This document shows positions 9,613 through 17,731 of a stretch of 21,573 nt of DNA, piece after piece. The translations under genes and the position numbers were made by a program. The notes beneath the pieces were generated by a model. It was not told the DNA's origin. It searched no databases and saw only the letters and a program-made list of their open reading frames with translations. The stretch spans positions 1 through 21,573 of the forward strand of contig JALOLQ010000003.1 in assembly GCA_025455895.1 (NCBI GenBank). The letters are read 5' to 3'. The DNA is from Solirubrobacteraceae bacterium (GTDB lineage: Bacteria; Actinomycetota; Thermoleophilia; Solirubrobacterales; Solirubrobacteraceae). The stretch's first letter is position 1; every line of letters begins with the position of its first letter.

Positions 9613-10473
9613 GTGGCTGACCTCGGCGCGATCCTCACCGCCATCATCACGCCCTTCGACGCGGCCGGTGCCGTGGACGAGGAGGCGTTCGTGGCGCTGA
9701 TGGCCCACCTCGCCGCCCACGGCTCGGACGGATTCGTCGTCTGCGGGACGACCGGCGAGGCGCCGACCCTCAACGACGACGAGCACCTCGGGCTGATCGA
9801 GCTCGCCGTGCGCGAGCGCCCGGAGGGCTGCTCGATCGTCGCCGGCGTCGGCTCGAACGACACGCGCCACGCCGTGCACTTCACCTCGCGCGCCTGCGAG
9901 CTGGGCGCCGATGCGCTGCTGTCGGTCAACCCGTACTACAACCGGCCGAACCGCCGTGGCGTCATCGCGCACTTCCGCGAGGTCGCCGCCGCCGCCGACC
10001 GGCCGATCATCCTCTACAACATCCCCCAGCGCACCGGATCGGACATGCCGAACGACCTGCTCGCCGAACTGGCCCAGCTCGACCACGTCAGCGCGGTCAA
10101 GCAGGCCAACAACGAGAACCTCGCGCTCGTCGACGGCCTCGACCTCTACGCCGGCAACGACGACGTCCTCGCCCGGACGCTCGACCTCGGCGGCGCCGGC
10201 GGGATCCTCGTCGCCAGCCACATCGTCGGGCCCGAGATGCGCCGGATGGTGGACGAGCCCGCCGAGCGCGCGGCGATCGACGCGGGCCTCCAGGACGTCT
10301 ACACCGCGCTCGGCGTCGGCCCGGCGTCGATGACCACGAAGGCGGCGCTGAACCTGCTCGGCCACCGCGTGGGCATCCCGCGGCTGCCACTCGTGGAGGC
10401 CGACGCCGCCGAGACGGCGACGATCCGCGCGATGCTCGAGGCCCGCGGGCTGCTCGAGCCGGCGGGCGCGTGA
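9613..10473 (+). CDS. dapA: 4-hydroxy-tetrahydrodipicolinate synthase
   Basis: A 286-residue (beta/alpha)8 aldolase that condenses pyruvate with aspartate semialdehyde, the first committed step to diaminopimelate and lysine. Active-site residues are all visible: Schiff-base lysine K163 (VSAVKQAN), Y135 (LYNIP), T46-T47 in CGTTGE, the Y108/Y109 pair in NPYYN, and R140 (PQRTG) for substrate carboxylate binding. The frame is open far upstream, but the GTG at 9613 follows a TANNNT box by 6 bases and gives the family N-terminus ADLGAILTAIITPF. It overlaps rnj by 1-4 bases, the conserved actinobacterial dapA-rnj arrangement. Confidence 0.96.
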   Translation: MADLGAILTAIITPFDAAGAVDEEAFVALMAHLAAHGSDGFVVCGTTGEAPTLNDDEHLGLIELAVRERPEGCSIVAGVGSNDTRHAVHFTSRACELGADALLSVNPYYNRPNRRGVIAHFREVAAAADRPIILYNIPQRTGSDMPNDLLAELAQLDHVSAVKQANNENLALVDGLDLYAGNDDVLARTLDLGGAGGILVASHIVGPEMRRMVDEPAERAAIDAGLQDVYTALGVGPASMTTKAALNLLGHRVGIPRLPLVEADAAETATIRAMLEARGLLEPAGA

Positions 10474-12146
10474 TGGCGGCCGGGACCCTCCGCGTCCTGC
10501 CGCTCGGCGGCCTGGGCGAGATCGGCAAGAACATGACGGTCCTCGAGTACGAGGGCCACCTGCTCGTCGTCGACGCCGGCCTGCGCTTCCCCGCCGCCGA
10601 GATGGTGGGCATCGACCTGGTGCTGCCGGACTTCTCCTACCTGCGCGGCCGCGTGGACGACATCGAGGGGATCGTCATCACCCACGGCCACGAGGACCAC
10701 CTCGGCGCGCTCCCGTGGATCCTGCGCGAGCTGCGCGCGGACGGCGAGCTCCCGCCCGTGTTCGGTGCGCCGCTGCCGATGGCGATGGCCCGCTCGAAGC
10801 TCGACGAGCACCGGATCAAGGACGTCGAGATCGAGGACGTCAAGCCCGGCGAGGTCCTCGAGCTCGGCCCGTTCGACGTCGAGCTGATCCACATGACCCA
10901 CTCGATCCCGGACTCGACCGGCGTCGCGGTCACCACCGACCGGGGCACCGTCTTCATCACCGGTGACTACAAGTTCGACCAGACCCCCGTGGACGGGCGC
11001 CCCGCCGACGTCGCGCGCCTGGCGAAGCTCGGCGCCGACGGCCTGCTGCTGCTCTGCGGGGATTCGACGAACGCCGACCGGCCCGGGTTCTCCCCGAGCG
11101 AGTCCGGCATCGGGCCGCACCTCGAGCAGGCGTTCCTCAACGCGCGCGGGCGGATCATCGTCACGTGCTTCGCCTCGAACATCCACCGCGTGCAGCAGGT
11201 GGTCCACGCCGCCGACAAGCTCGGGCGCAAGGTCGCGCTCGTCGGCCGCTCGATGCGCAAGAACGTCAACATCGGGCGCTCGCTCGGCCACATCGACGTG
11301 CCGGACGGGATGCTGCTCCAGCCGCGCGAGATCGAGCAGTTCCCGGACGAGAAGGTCGTCGTCATCTGCACCGGCTCCCAGGGCGAGCCGCTCAGCGCGC
11401 TGCGCCGGATGGCCTTCCACGACCACCCGCAGGTCGAGCTGCACAGCGGCGACACGGTCGTCTTCTCGGCCACGCCGGTGCCCGGCAACGAGCGCGCCGT
11501 CGCCGAGACGATCGACCGGCTCTACCACATCGGCTGCCGGGTGCTCACCGCGCGTGACGCGCCGATCCACGCCTCCGGGCACGGGTACGAGGAGGAGCTG
11601 AAGCTCATGCTCAACCTCACCCGGCCGCGCTACGTCATGCCCTTCCACGGCGACTTCAAGCGGATCGAGCTGCACGGCAAGCTCGCCGAGGCGGTCGGGA
11701 TCCCCGAGGAGAACGTCTTCAAGGGCCAGAACGGCCTGCCGCTCGAGCTCGACGAGCGCGGCGCGCGCTTCGGCGCGCCCGAGCGCGCCGGCATGGTCTT
11801 CGTCGACGGCGTGGAGATCGGGGACGTCGCCGACGTGGCGCTGCGCGACCGCCGCATGCTGAGCGCGGACGGCATCTTCGTCGTCGTCGCCACGGTCAAC
11901 GAGCAGGACGGCTCGTCGGTCGCCGAGCCCGAGGTGATCTTCCGCGGCGTGCCGTTCCCGGACGAGGCCGAGGAGCTGCTCGACGACCTGCGCGGCACCG
12001 TCGAGTCGACGATCGCCCGCGCGGCCAAGGACGGCATCCACGAGGCCGACGTCCTGCAGGGCATGCTCCACGACGACCTCGCCGCGCTCGTCTACCAGCG
12101 CCTCAAGCGCCGGCCGATGGTGCTGCCGGTCGTCGTCGAGGTCTGA
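10473..12146 (+). CDS. rnj: Ribonuclease J (metallo-beta-lactamase/beta-CASP nuclease)
   Basis: A 557-residue RNase J, combining endonuclease and 5'-3' exonuclease activity in mRNA decay and rRNA maturation. Start: the ATG at 10473 within TGATG at the dapA stop; a GTG immediately before it (10470) is an alternative that adds one residue. The zinc site H71-G-H73-E-D75-H76 is present, with H143 (MTHSIPDS), D165 (ITGDYKFD) and H392 (PFHGDFK). The beta-CASP domain runs about 215-340 (CFASNIHRVQQ at 232-242), and a C-terminal domain of about 110 residues follows (from about 445), needed for dimers. The window thus holds both a 5'-3' and a 3'-5' RNA degradation enzyme (PNPase). The downstream gene is convergent, 14 bases away. 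Confidence 0.96.
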   Translation: MAAGTLRVLPLGGLGEIGKNMTVLEYEGHLLVVDAGLRFPAAEMVGIDLVLPDFSYLRGRVDDIEGIVITHGHEDHLGALPWILRELRADGELPPVFGAPLPMAMARSKLDEHRIKDVEIEDVKPGEVLELGPFDVELIHMTHSIPDSTGVAVTTDRGTVFITGDYKFDQTPVDGRPADVARLAKLGADGLLLLCGDSTNADRPGFSPSESGIGPHLEQAFLNARGRIIVTCFASNIHRVQQVVHAADKLGRKVALVGRSMRKNVNIGRSLGHIDVPDGMLLQPREIEQFPDEKVVVICTGSQGEPLSALRRMAFHDHPQVELHSGDTVVFSATPVPGNERAVAETIDRLYHIGCRVLTARDAPIHASGHGYEEELKLMLNLTRPRYVMPFHGDFKRIELHGKLAEAVGIPEENVFKGQNGLPLELDERGARFGAPERAGMVFVDGVEIGDVADVALRDRRMLSADGIFVVVATVNEQDGSSVAEPEVIFRGVPFPDEAEELLDDLRGTVESTIARAAKDGIHEADVLQGMLHDDLAALVYQRLKRRPMVLPVVVEV

Positions 12147-12147
12147 G

Positions 12148-12164
12148 CAGGCCTGAGCGCTCAG
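12148..12164. terminator. Overlapping palindromes between convergent rnj and sensor kinase genes
   Basis: Two perfect palindromes overlap here: CAGGCCTG (12148-12155) and CTGAGCGCTCAG (12153-12164). They fill the 14-base gap, and the second includes the stop codon of the minus-strand kinase gene. There is no U tract. A bidirectional terminator role is inferred from the position between convergent genes. Confidence 0.35.
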
Positions 12165-13678
12165 TCGCCGTTCGCGGCCCCGCGCCGCGCGCCCCGGCGG
12201 ACGGCCAGCGTGCGCGTGAGCACGGAGCGCCGCGCCCCCGCGCCGGCGGCGGCGGGCTCGGTCTCCGGGTCCTCGCACGGCGCCGCGTCGGTGGCCGTCA
12301 GCTGCGGCAGGCGCACGACGAAGCGGGCCCCGGGCTCGGCGTCCTCGAGCGCAACGGTGCCGCCGTGCGCCACGGCCACGGCGCGCACGATCGCCAGCCC
12401 CAGCCCGGTGCTGCCGGTGGCGCGGTCCCGGCCGGCGCGCACGAAGCGGTCGAAGATCGTCTCGCGCAGCTCTTCGGGCACGCCGGGTCCGTCGTCCTCG
12501 ACGACGAGCACCACCTCGCCCTCCTCGACCCGCACGCGGGCGCGGATCGCCGTCCCCGCGGGGGTGTGGCGGATCGCGTTCTCGAGCAGGTTCAGCACGA
12601 GCCGGTGCAGGTCGTCGCGCACCCCGAGGACCATTGCGCCCGGCGGCGCGTCCACCCCGAGGTCGTGCTCGTCCGAGAGCGCTCCGGCCTCGGCCACCGC
12701 GTCGAGCGCGACCGAGGCGAGATCCACCGGGCAGCGCGTCTGCTCGTGCCCGGCGTCCGAGCGCGCGAGCAGCAGCAGGTCGGCGACCAGGCGGCGCATC
12801 CGCCGCGAGCTGCGCAGCGCGGCCTCGGCCGCCTCGCGCTCCTCGCCGCCGAGCTCGTCGGTGAGCAGCTCGAGGTTGGCGAGCACGCTCGTGAGCGGGG
12901 TGCGCAGCTCGTGCGAGGCGTCGGCGACGAAGTCGCGCTGGCGCTGGAGGGCGTCCTCGGTCTCCAGCCGCGAGGCCTCGAGCGCGCCGAGCATCTCGTC
13001 GAACGTCCGCGCGAGGTCGGCGACCTCGTCGTCCGAGCGCGGCTGGGGCACGCTGCGGCTCGGGTCGCGCGTGCGCGCGATGTCCTGGGCGGTCGCGGTC
13101 AGCGCGGTGATCGGCCGCAGCGAGCGCCGCGCCAGCGCCAGTGCGCCCGCGAGCGCGAGCAGCGTCCCGCCGAGCACCCCCAGGGTCAGGAAGAGCCGCA
13201 CCCCGCGCACCGTCGCCTGCACCTCGTCGAGCGGGCGCGCGTACTCGATCCACACCGGGATCCGCACCGCGGTCGCGGGGTTGTCGCCGATCGGCGCCGC
13301 GGCGAGGCGCGTCTCGACGAGGTAGCCGCCGACCTCGGAGGATCCCTCGCGCTTCGGCGGCCCGAAGTCCGGGGAGCCTCTCGTGCTGCGCACGAGCACG
13401 CGCTGCGTGTTGAAGAGCCGGATCTCCGCGTCGTTGGAGGCGGCGTACAGGTCGATGTCCGGCCGGATGCGGAACTGGCTCGGCGACTGGGGGAGGGTCT
13501 CGATCCGCAGCCGCTGGCTGAGCTGGCTGGCGGCGTTCGCGGTGGCGTTCGAGAAGTTCGAGCGGACCTTGTTGACGGTCAGCGACCCGACGACGACCGC
13601 GAACCCGCACAGGATGAGGAACGTCAGCGCCGAGGAGATCAGCGCCAGGCGCCAGCGGATGGAGAGGCGCTCAAGCAC
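12161..13678 (-). CDS. Membrane sensor histidine kinase (two-component system)
   Basis: A 505-residue EnvZ/MprB-like kinase. TM1 spans about 11-31, an extracytoplasmic sensor of about 130 residues follows, and TM2 spans about 163-183. HAMP is about 184-237, HisKA contains phospho-accepting H256 (DASHELRTPLTSV), and HATPase_c runs about 352-458 with the N box (N363, N367 in LNLLENAIRHT), G1 DDGPGV (395-400), F box IFDRFVRA (408-415) and G2 GSTGLGLAI (422-430). A 45-residue tail ends in Arg-rich sequence. The start is a GTG at 13678 inside the end of the response regulator gene (8-base overlap), so the pair is translationally coupled. The stimulus is unknown. Confidence 0.93.
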   Translation of the reverse strand: MLERLSIRWRLALISSALTFLILCGFAVVVGSLTVNKVRSNFSNATANAASQLSQRLRIETLPQSPSQFRIRPDIDLYAASNDAEIRLFNTQRVLVRSTRGSPDFGPPKREGSSEVGGYLVETRLAAAPIGDNPATAVRIPVWIEYARPLDEVQATVRGVRLFLTLGVLGGTLLALAGALALARRSLRPITALTATAQDIARTRDPSRSVPQPRSDDEVADLARTFDEMLGALEASRLETEDALQRQRDFVADASHELRTPLTSVLANLELLTDELGGEEREAAEAALRSSRRMRRLVADLLLLARSDAGHEQTRCPVDLASVALDAVAEAGALSDEHDLGVDAPPGAMVLGVRDDLHRLVLNLLENAIRHTPAGTAIRARVRVEEGEVVLVVEDDGPGVPEELRETIFDRFVRAGRDRATGSTGLGLAIVRAVAVAHGGTVALEDAEPGARFVVRLPQLTATDAAPCEDPETEPAAAGAGARRSVLTRTLAVRRGARRGAANGD

Positions 13679-14354
13679 GAAGGACGTAGCCCGCCCCGCG
13701 GATCGTGTGCAGCAGGCGCGGCTCCCCGCCGGACTCGAGCTTGCGCCGCAGGTTCGAGACGAAGACCTCGATCGTGTTCGTCGTCGCGAACGGGTCGTAG
13801 CCCCAGACCTCCTCGAGCAGGCGCTGGCGCGGGACGACGATCCGCTCGTTGCGCATGAGGTACTCGAGCAGCTCGAACTCGCGCTGGGTCAGCTCGATGT
13901 CGCGCTCGCCGCGGCCGACCTCGTGCGTGTCCGGGTTGAGCGAGAGGTCGCCGACGGTCAGCGAGGCCGAGCCGCGCGGCGGCCGGCGGCGCAGCAGCGC
14001 CCGCAGGCGCGCGAGCAGCTCCTGGCGCTCGAACGGCTTGACGAGGTAGTCGTCGGCGCCGGAGTCCAGGCCCTCGACCCGCGACTCGAGCGCGTCGCGC
14101 GCGGTGAGCATGAGGATCGGCACGTCGTCGTGCGCGCGCAGCCGCCGGGCGACCTCGAGGCCGTCGAGCTTCGGCAGCCCGAGGTCGAGCACGACGAGGT
14201 CGGGATGGAAGACGGCCGCCTCGTCGAGGGCCGCCTCGCCGTCGCCGGCCAGCCGGACCTCGTAGCCCTCCATGCGCAGCGAGCGCTGCAGCACCTGGGC
14301 GATGTCCTCGTCGTCCTCGACGACGAGCACGCGGGGATCTCGCGAAACGCTCAT
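13671..14354 (-). CDS. OmpR/PhoB-family response regulator
   Basis: A 227-residue regulator paired with the downstream kinase. The receiver domain (about 8-120) has the acidic pocket E13-D14-D15, phospho-acceptor D57 (VVLDLGLP), T84 (MLTARD) and K106 (LVKPF). The C-terminal winged helix (about 130-226) has the OmpR signature LTQREFELLEYL, the recognition helix region TNTIEVFVSNLRRKLE and the end IRGAGYVLRA. Start: the ATG at 14354, which lies 9 bases after a TACGAT -10 box, giving a nearly leaderless mRNA. It is divergent from ftsK with an 84-base gap. It resembles mycobacterial PrrA/MprA-type regulators, but which regulon it controls cannot be read from the sequence. Confidence 0.94.
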   Translation of the reverse strand: MSVSRDPRVLVVEDDEDIAQVLQRSLRMEGYEVRLAGDGEAALDEAAVFHPDLVVLDLGLPKLDGLEVARRLRAHDDVPILMLTARDALESRVEGLDSGADDYLVKPFERQELLARLRALLRRRPPRGSASLTVGDLSLNPDTHEVGRGERDIELTQREFELLEYLMRNERIVVPRQRLLEEVWGYDPFATTNTIEVFVSNLRRKLESGGEPRLLHTIRGAGYVLRA

Positions 14355-14363
14355 GAACCGCGA

Positions 14364-14369
14364 ATCGTA
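14364..14369 (-). promoter_or_regulatory. -10 box (TACGAT) of the two-component operon
   Basis: Read on the minus strand, TACGAT lies 9 bases before the response regulator ATG. This fits the short-spacing pattern at dapA and the RodZ-like gene and supports the ATG at 14354. No -35 is recognised. Confidence 0.5.
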
Positions 14370-14438
14370 GGCGCTGAGGTGAACGGCACATGAAGGCAGG
14401 GCTGCGCGCCTGCGCGTCGAAGGGTTCGGCGGTTCGCC

Positions 14439-16925
14439 ATGCCCGCATCCCGATCGCGCCCCCGGCGCCCCGCCGCCGCCACGTCCAAGCCCAAGACCGC
14501 CGCGCCGCGCCCCCGGGCCCGGCGGGCGCCCTCGTGGAGCCGGCGCCTGCCGGTCCTCGAGCAGCGCCACTACGACCTGCTGGGCCTCGCCCTGTTCGCG
14601 GCCGGCACGTTCCTCGCCTTCCCGCTGTATCTCGGCTGGGACGGCGGAGCGGGCGGCGCCGCGCTCGTGGACGGGCTGCGCTGGACGTTCGGCCAGGTGG
14701 CGTTCGCCGTGCCGATCGCCCTCGTCCTCGCCGGCGGCGTCCTCGTCCTGCGTCCGGTGCTGCCGGCGGTGCGCCCGCTGCGCACCGGCGCCGTCCTGCT
14801 GCTGCTCGCGCTCGTGCTCGCGTTCGCCGCCGGCACCGCCGGGCTCGGCGACGGGCCGGTCCGCGCCGGAGACTGGTCGACCGGCCTGCTCGAGGACCGC
14901 GGCGGCGCCACCGGCCAGGCGCTCTACAGCGGCGCCTCGCGCGTCGTGGGGTCGGTCGGCAGCCACATCCTCGCGGTCTTCCTGTTCCTCGCCGGCCTGC
15001 TGCTGCTCACCGGCGCGTCGATCGCCGGCGTCGTGCGCGCCACCGGCAGCGGTGTCGCCGACACGACGCGGGTCATCCGCCGCACCGCGGCGCCCCTGAT
15101 CGTCCGCGACGCCCCGGAGGACGATCCGGCCGCGGTGCTCCCGCCCGAGCCGGCCGGCGAGGAGATCGTCGTGCGCCCGGCCGAGCGTCCGCCGACGCTC
15201 GACGGCGCCGAGCGCTACCCGGACCTCTTCGGCCCCGACGAGCCCGCCGGGCGCCCTGCGCCGACCGATCCGCCCGAGCCTCCCGCACCGGCCCCCGAGC
15301 CCGCCGCGGCCGCCGAGCCCGAGGAGGCGCCGCGCCCGCGCAGGAAGCCCCGCAGGGCACCGGAGCCCGCGGCGACCGGCGGCGACGGCACGTACACGCT
15401 GCCCGACCCGTCGGTGCTCAAGCGCTCGGCCCCCGAGCAGGCGGGCGGCGGCAAGGCCGACCTCGCCGACCAGGAGCGGGTCGCGCAGGCGCTCGTCGAG
15501 GCGCTCGGCCACCACGGCGTCGAGGCGAAGGTCGTCGGGACGGTCGCCGGACCGCACATCACCCGCTACGAGCTGCGGCTCGCGCCCGGGATCAAGATGA
15601 ACAAGGTCGGCAACCTCAAGGACGACCTCGCCTACGCGCTCGCCGCCACCGACATCCGGATCCTCGCGCCGATCCCCGGCAAGCAGGCCGTCGGGGTGGA
15701 GGTGCCCAACCGCCGGCGCAAGATCGTGACCCTCGGGGACGTCTTCGGCGCGGTGCCCGAGGGCGCCAGCCCGCTGACCGTCTTCCTCGGCAAGGACGTG
15801 AGCGGCAAGCCGGTCCACGCCGACCTCACGAAGATGCCGCACCTGCTCGTGGCCGGCACGACCGGCGCCGGCAAGTCCGGCTGCGTGAACGCGATGCTGA
15901 GCTCGATCCTCCTGCGCGCCACGCCGCAGGACGTGCGCCTCGTGCTCGTCGATCCCAAGCAGGTCGAGCTCAACCACTACGAGGCGATCCCGCACCTGCT
16001 CACCCCGGTGATCACGAGCCCGCGGATGGCCGCCAACGCGCTCCAGAACCTCGTGCGCGAGATGGAGTGGCGCTACGGCGTGATGTCGGTCGCGCGCACG
16101 CGCTCGCTGGCGGAGCTCAACCGCCACCGCGCCGAGCACGAGGAGGACGAGCTCCCGCACATCCTCTGCGTGATCGACGAGCTCGCCGACCTGATGATGG
16201 TCGCGCCGGCCGACGTCGAGGACTCGATCATCCGCCTCGCCCAGAAGGCGCGCGCCGTCGGGATCCACCTCGTGCTCGCCACCCAGAGCCCGCGGGTCGA
16301 CGTGATCACGGGCATGATCAAGGCCAACGTGCCCTCGCGGATCGCCTTCGCGGTCTCCAGCCAGACCGATTCGCGCGTGATCCTCGACCACAACGGGGCC
16401 GAGACGCTGCTCGGCCAGGGCGACATGCTGTTCTCGCCGGTCGGCTCGTCGAAGCTCCAGCGCATCCAGGGGGCGTACATCGACGAGCCCCAGATCGCCC
16501 AGCTCACCGAGTTCTGGGCCCGCCAGGGCGAGCCCGAGCTGCGCGAGGACCTGCTCGACGAGGTCGAGGCCGAGGCCCCCGAGAGCGGCGACCACGGCGA
16601 GTTCGACCCGGACGAGGACCCGCTCCTCGGCGAGGCGATCCAGCTCGTCGTGGAGATGGGCACCGCGTCGACGTCGATGCTCCAGCGCCGCCTGCGCCTC
16701 GGCTACACCCGTGCCGGGCGGCTGATCGACATGCTCGAGCGCCGCGGGGTGATCTCCGGCTACGAGGGCTCCAAGCCGCGCCAGGTCCTGATCGGCGAGG
16801 CCGACCTGCCGCGCGTGCTCGCCGCGCTCGGCGACGCGGACGCGCCCGCCGCGGCGGACGAGCCCGGCGAGGTCGAGCTCCCGGCGGCCGAGGCCGCGCC
16901 CGCCGCCGGACCGGACGGCGCCTGA
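14439..16925 (+). CDS. ftsK: DNA translocase FtsK/SpoIIIE
   Basis: An 828-residue septum-anchored, ATP-driven DNA pump for clearing and resolving chromosomes at division. A basic N-terminus (1-37) precedes four likely membrane helices (about 46-66, 85-106, 115-133, 172-197). A Pro/Ala/Glu-rich linker (about 225-355) leads to the motor: FtsK_alpha (about 375-460), then the RecA-like beta domain with Walker A GTTGAGKS (473-480), LVLVDPKQVELNHYE, and Walker B ending D580-E581 (CVIDELADLMM). The gamma winged helix (about 725-795, DPLLGEAIQLVVEMGTASTSMLQRR) reads polar DNA motifs. An Ala/Glu-rich acidic tail follows. The ATG at 14439 precedes the basic head; no strong ribosome binding site is visible. 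It starts 84 bases from the divergent response regulator. Confidence 0.96.
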   Translation: MPASRSRPRRPAAATSKPKTAAPRPRARRAPSWSRRLPVLEQRHYDLLGLALFAAGTFLAFPLYLGWDGGAGGAALVDGLRWTFGQVAFAVPIALVLAGGVLVLRPVLPAVRPLRTGAVLLLLALVLAFAAGTAGLGDGPVRAGDWSTGLLEDRGGATGQALYSGASRVVGSVGSHILAVFLFLAGLLLLTGASIAGVVRATGSGVADTTRVIRRTAAPLIVRDAPEDDPAAVLPPEPAGEEIVVRPAERPPTLDGAERYPDLFGPDEPAGRPAPTDPPEPPAPAPEPAAAAEPEEAPRPRRKPRRAPEPAATGGDGTYTLPDPSVLKRSAPEQAGGGKADLADQERVAQALVEALGHHGVEAKVVGTVAGPHITRYELRLAPGIKMNKVGNLKDDLAYALAATDIRILAPIPGKQAVGVEVPNRRRKIVTLGDVFGAVPEGASPLTVFLGKDVSGKPVHADLTKMPHLLVAGTTGAGKSGCVNAMLSSILLRATPQDVRLVLVDPKQVELNHYEAIPHLLTPVITSPRMAANALQNLVREMEWRYGVMSVARTRSLAELNRHRAEHEEDELPHILCVIDELADLMMVAPADVEDSIIRLAQKARAVGIHLVLATQSPRVDVITGMIKANVPSRIAFAVSSQTDSRVILDHNGAETLLGQGDMLFSPVGSSKLQRIQGAYIDEPQIAQLTEFWARQGEPELREDLLDEVEAEAPESGDHGEFDPDEDPLLGEAIQLVVEMGTASTSMLQRRLRLGYTRAGRLIDMLERRGVISGYEGSKPRQVLIGEADLPRVLAALGDADAPAAADEPGEVELPAAEAAPAAGPDGA

Positions 16926-16936
16926 GGCCGCGCCGG

Positions 16937-16942
16937 TAGATT
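16937..16942 (+). promoter_or_regulatory. -10 box (TAGATT) of the RodZ-like gene
   Basis: TAGATT lies in the short gap after ftsK and ends 9 bases before the ATG at 16952, predicting a transcript start within 2-3 bases of the start codon. It would drive the RodZ-like/cinA/thpR run. No -35 was found. Confidence 0.5.
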
Positions 16943-16951
16943 CCAGCGGGC

Positions 16952-17731
16952 ATGCCCGACATCGGCTCCAGCCTGCGCGAGGCGCGCATGCGCGCCCGGA
17001 TCGACATCACCGAGGCGGAGGCCGACACGAAGATCCGCGGCAAGTACCTGCGCGCGCTCGAGAACGAGGAGTGGGACCTGCTGCCCGGGCCCACGTTCGT
17101 CAAGAGCTTCCTGCGCACCTACGGCGACTACCTCGGCCTCGACGGCCGCACGCTCGTCGAGCAGTTCAAGCTCAGCTACGAGCAGCCCGAGCTCCAGCCG
17201 ATCGCCCCGCCGCGCGGGAGCAGCGATCAACGCCGCCGCGGGGGCGGGGGCGGACGCTCCCCGGGCCGCCGCGGCTGGCTGATCGCCGGGCTCATCGCCG
17301 CGCTGCTGATCGGCCTGTTCCTGCTCGGGCGCGGCGGCGGCGACGACGAGGGCGGATCGGGCAGCACGACCGCGCCGCGCACGACGACGGGCGGCGACGG
17401 CGAGCCGGACTCCGGCGACGAGCGCACGACCACGACGACCGCGCCGAAGCTCGTGCGGCTGCGGATCGTCCCGACCGCGCCGGTGTACGCGTGCCTGCAG
17501 GCCGCCGGCGGGCGCACGCCCGTCAACGGCGTCATCCTCCAGCCGGGGCAGGGCGGCCCGACCCGGCGCTCCTCGCGCTTCCAGCTGACGCTCGGCAACG
17601 GTGACGCGACCCTGATCGTCAACGGGAAGGCCCGGCCGGTGCCCGACGTCGACGACGGCATCGGCTACGAGATCACCCCGCAGGGCGTGCGGCGACTCCC
17701 GGCGGGCGAGCGCCCGACCTGCTCCTCATGA
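16952..17731 (+). CDS. RodZ-like membrane protein (HTH_25 domain, extracytoplasmic C-terminal domain)
   Basis: A 259-residue single-pass protein. The N-terminal helix-turn-helix of the RodZ/HTH_25 type (about 1-75) includes GSSLREARMRARIDITEAE, KYLRALENEEWDLLPGPTFVKSFLRTY and DYLGLDG, all family hallmarks. A basic Arg/Gly stretch (about 94-107) precedes the membrane helix (about 108-126). A Thr/Gly/Asp-rich linker (about 127-166) leads to an extracytoplasmic beta domain like the RodZ C-terminal domain (about 167-255: VRLRIVPTAPVYACLQ, FQLTLGNGDATLIVNGK). Two cysteines, C181 and C257, could form a disulfide. RodZ links MreB to the cell wall machinery in rods; here the exact role is inferred from fold only. 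Its stop overlaps the cinA start (ATGA). Confidence 0.85.
   Translation: MPDIGSSLREARMRARIDITEAEADTKIRGKYLRALENEEWDLLPGPTFVKSFLRTYGDYLGLDGRTLVEQFKLSYEQPELQPIAPPRGSSDQRRRGGGGGRSPGRRGWLIAGLIAALLIGLFLLGRGGGDDEGGSGSTTAPRTTTGGDGEPDSGDERTTTTTAPKLVRLRIVPTAPVYACLQAAGGRTPVNGVILQPGQGGPTRRSSRFQLTLGNGDATLIVNGKARPVPDVDDGIGYEITPQGVRRLPAGERPTCSS

Noticed and set aside
9562..10365. N-terminal extension of RecD2 to about 987 residues
   Set aside because: The extra 268 residues are antisense to dapA and show no helicase or OB-like features; the GTG at 9561 gives a normal-length RecD2.
10299..13610. An 1103-codon minus-strand open frame across rnj and the sensor kinase gene
   Set aside because: Its residues are low-complexity Arg/Ala/Asp/Gly shadows in the out-of-frame parts; real genes in other frames (rnj, kinase) fully explain the stretch.
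17545..17553. GGGCAGGG-like match to the Escherichia coli KOPS (FtsK-orienting) motif; also GGGAAGGG at 21517-21524
   Set aside because: In sequence of this GC content several such 8-mers are expected by chance per strand in 21 kb, and the motif used by this lineage is not known.
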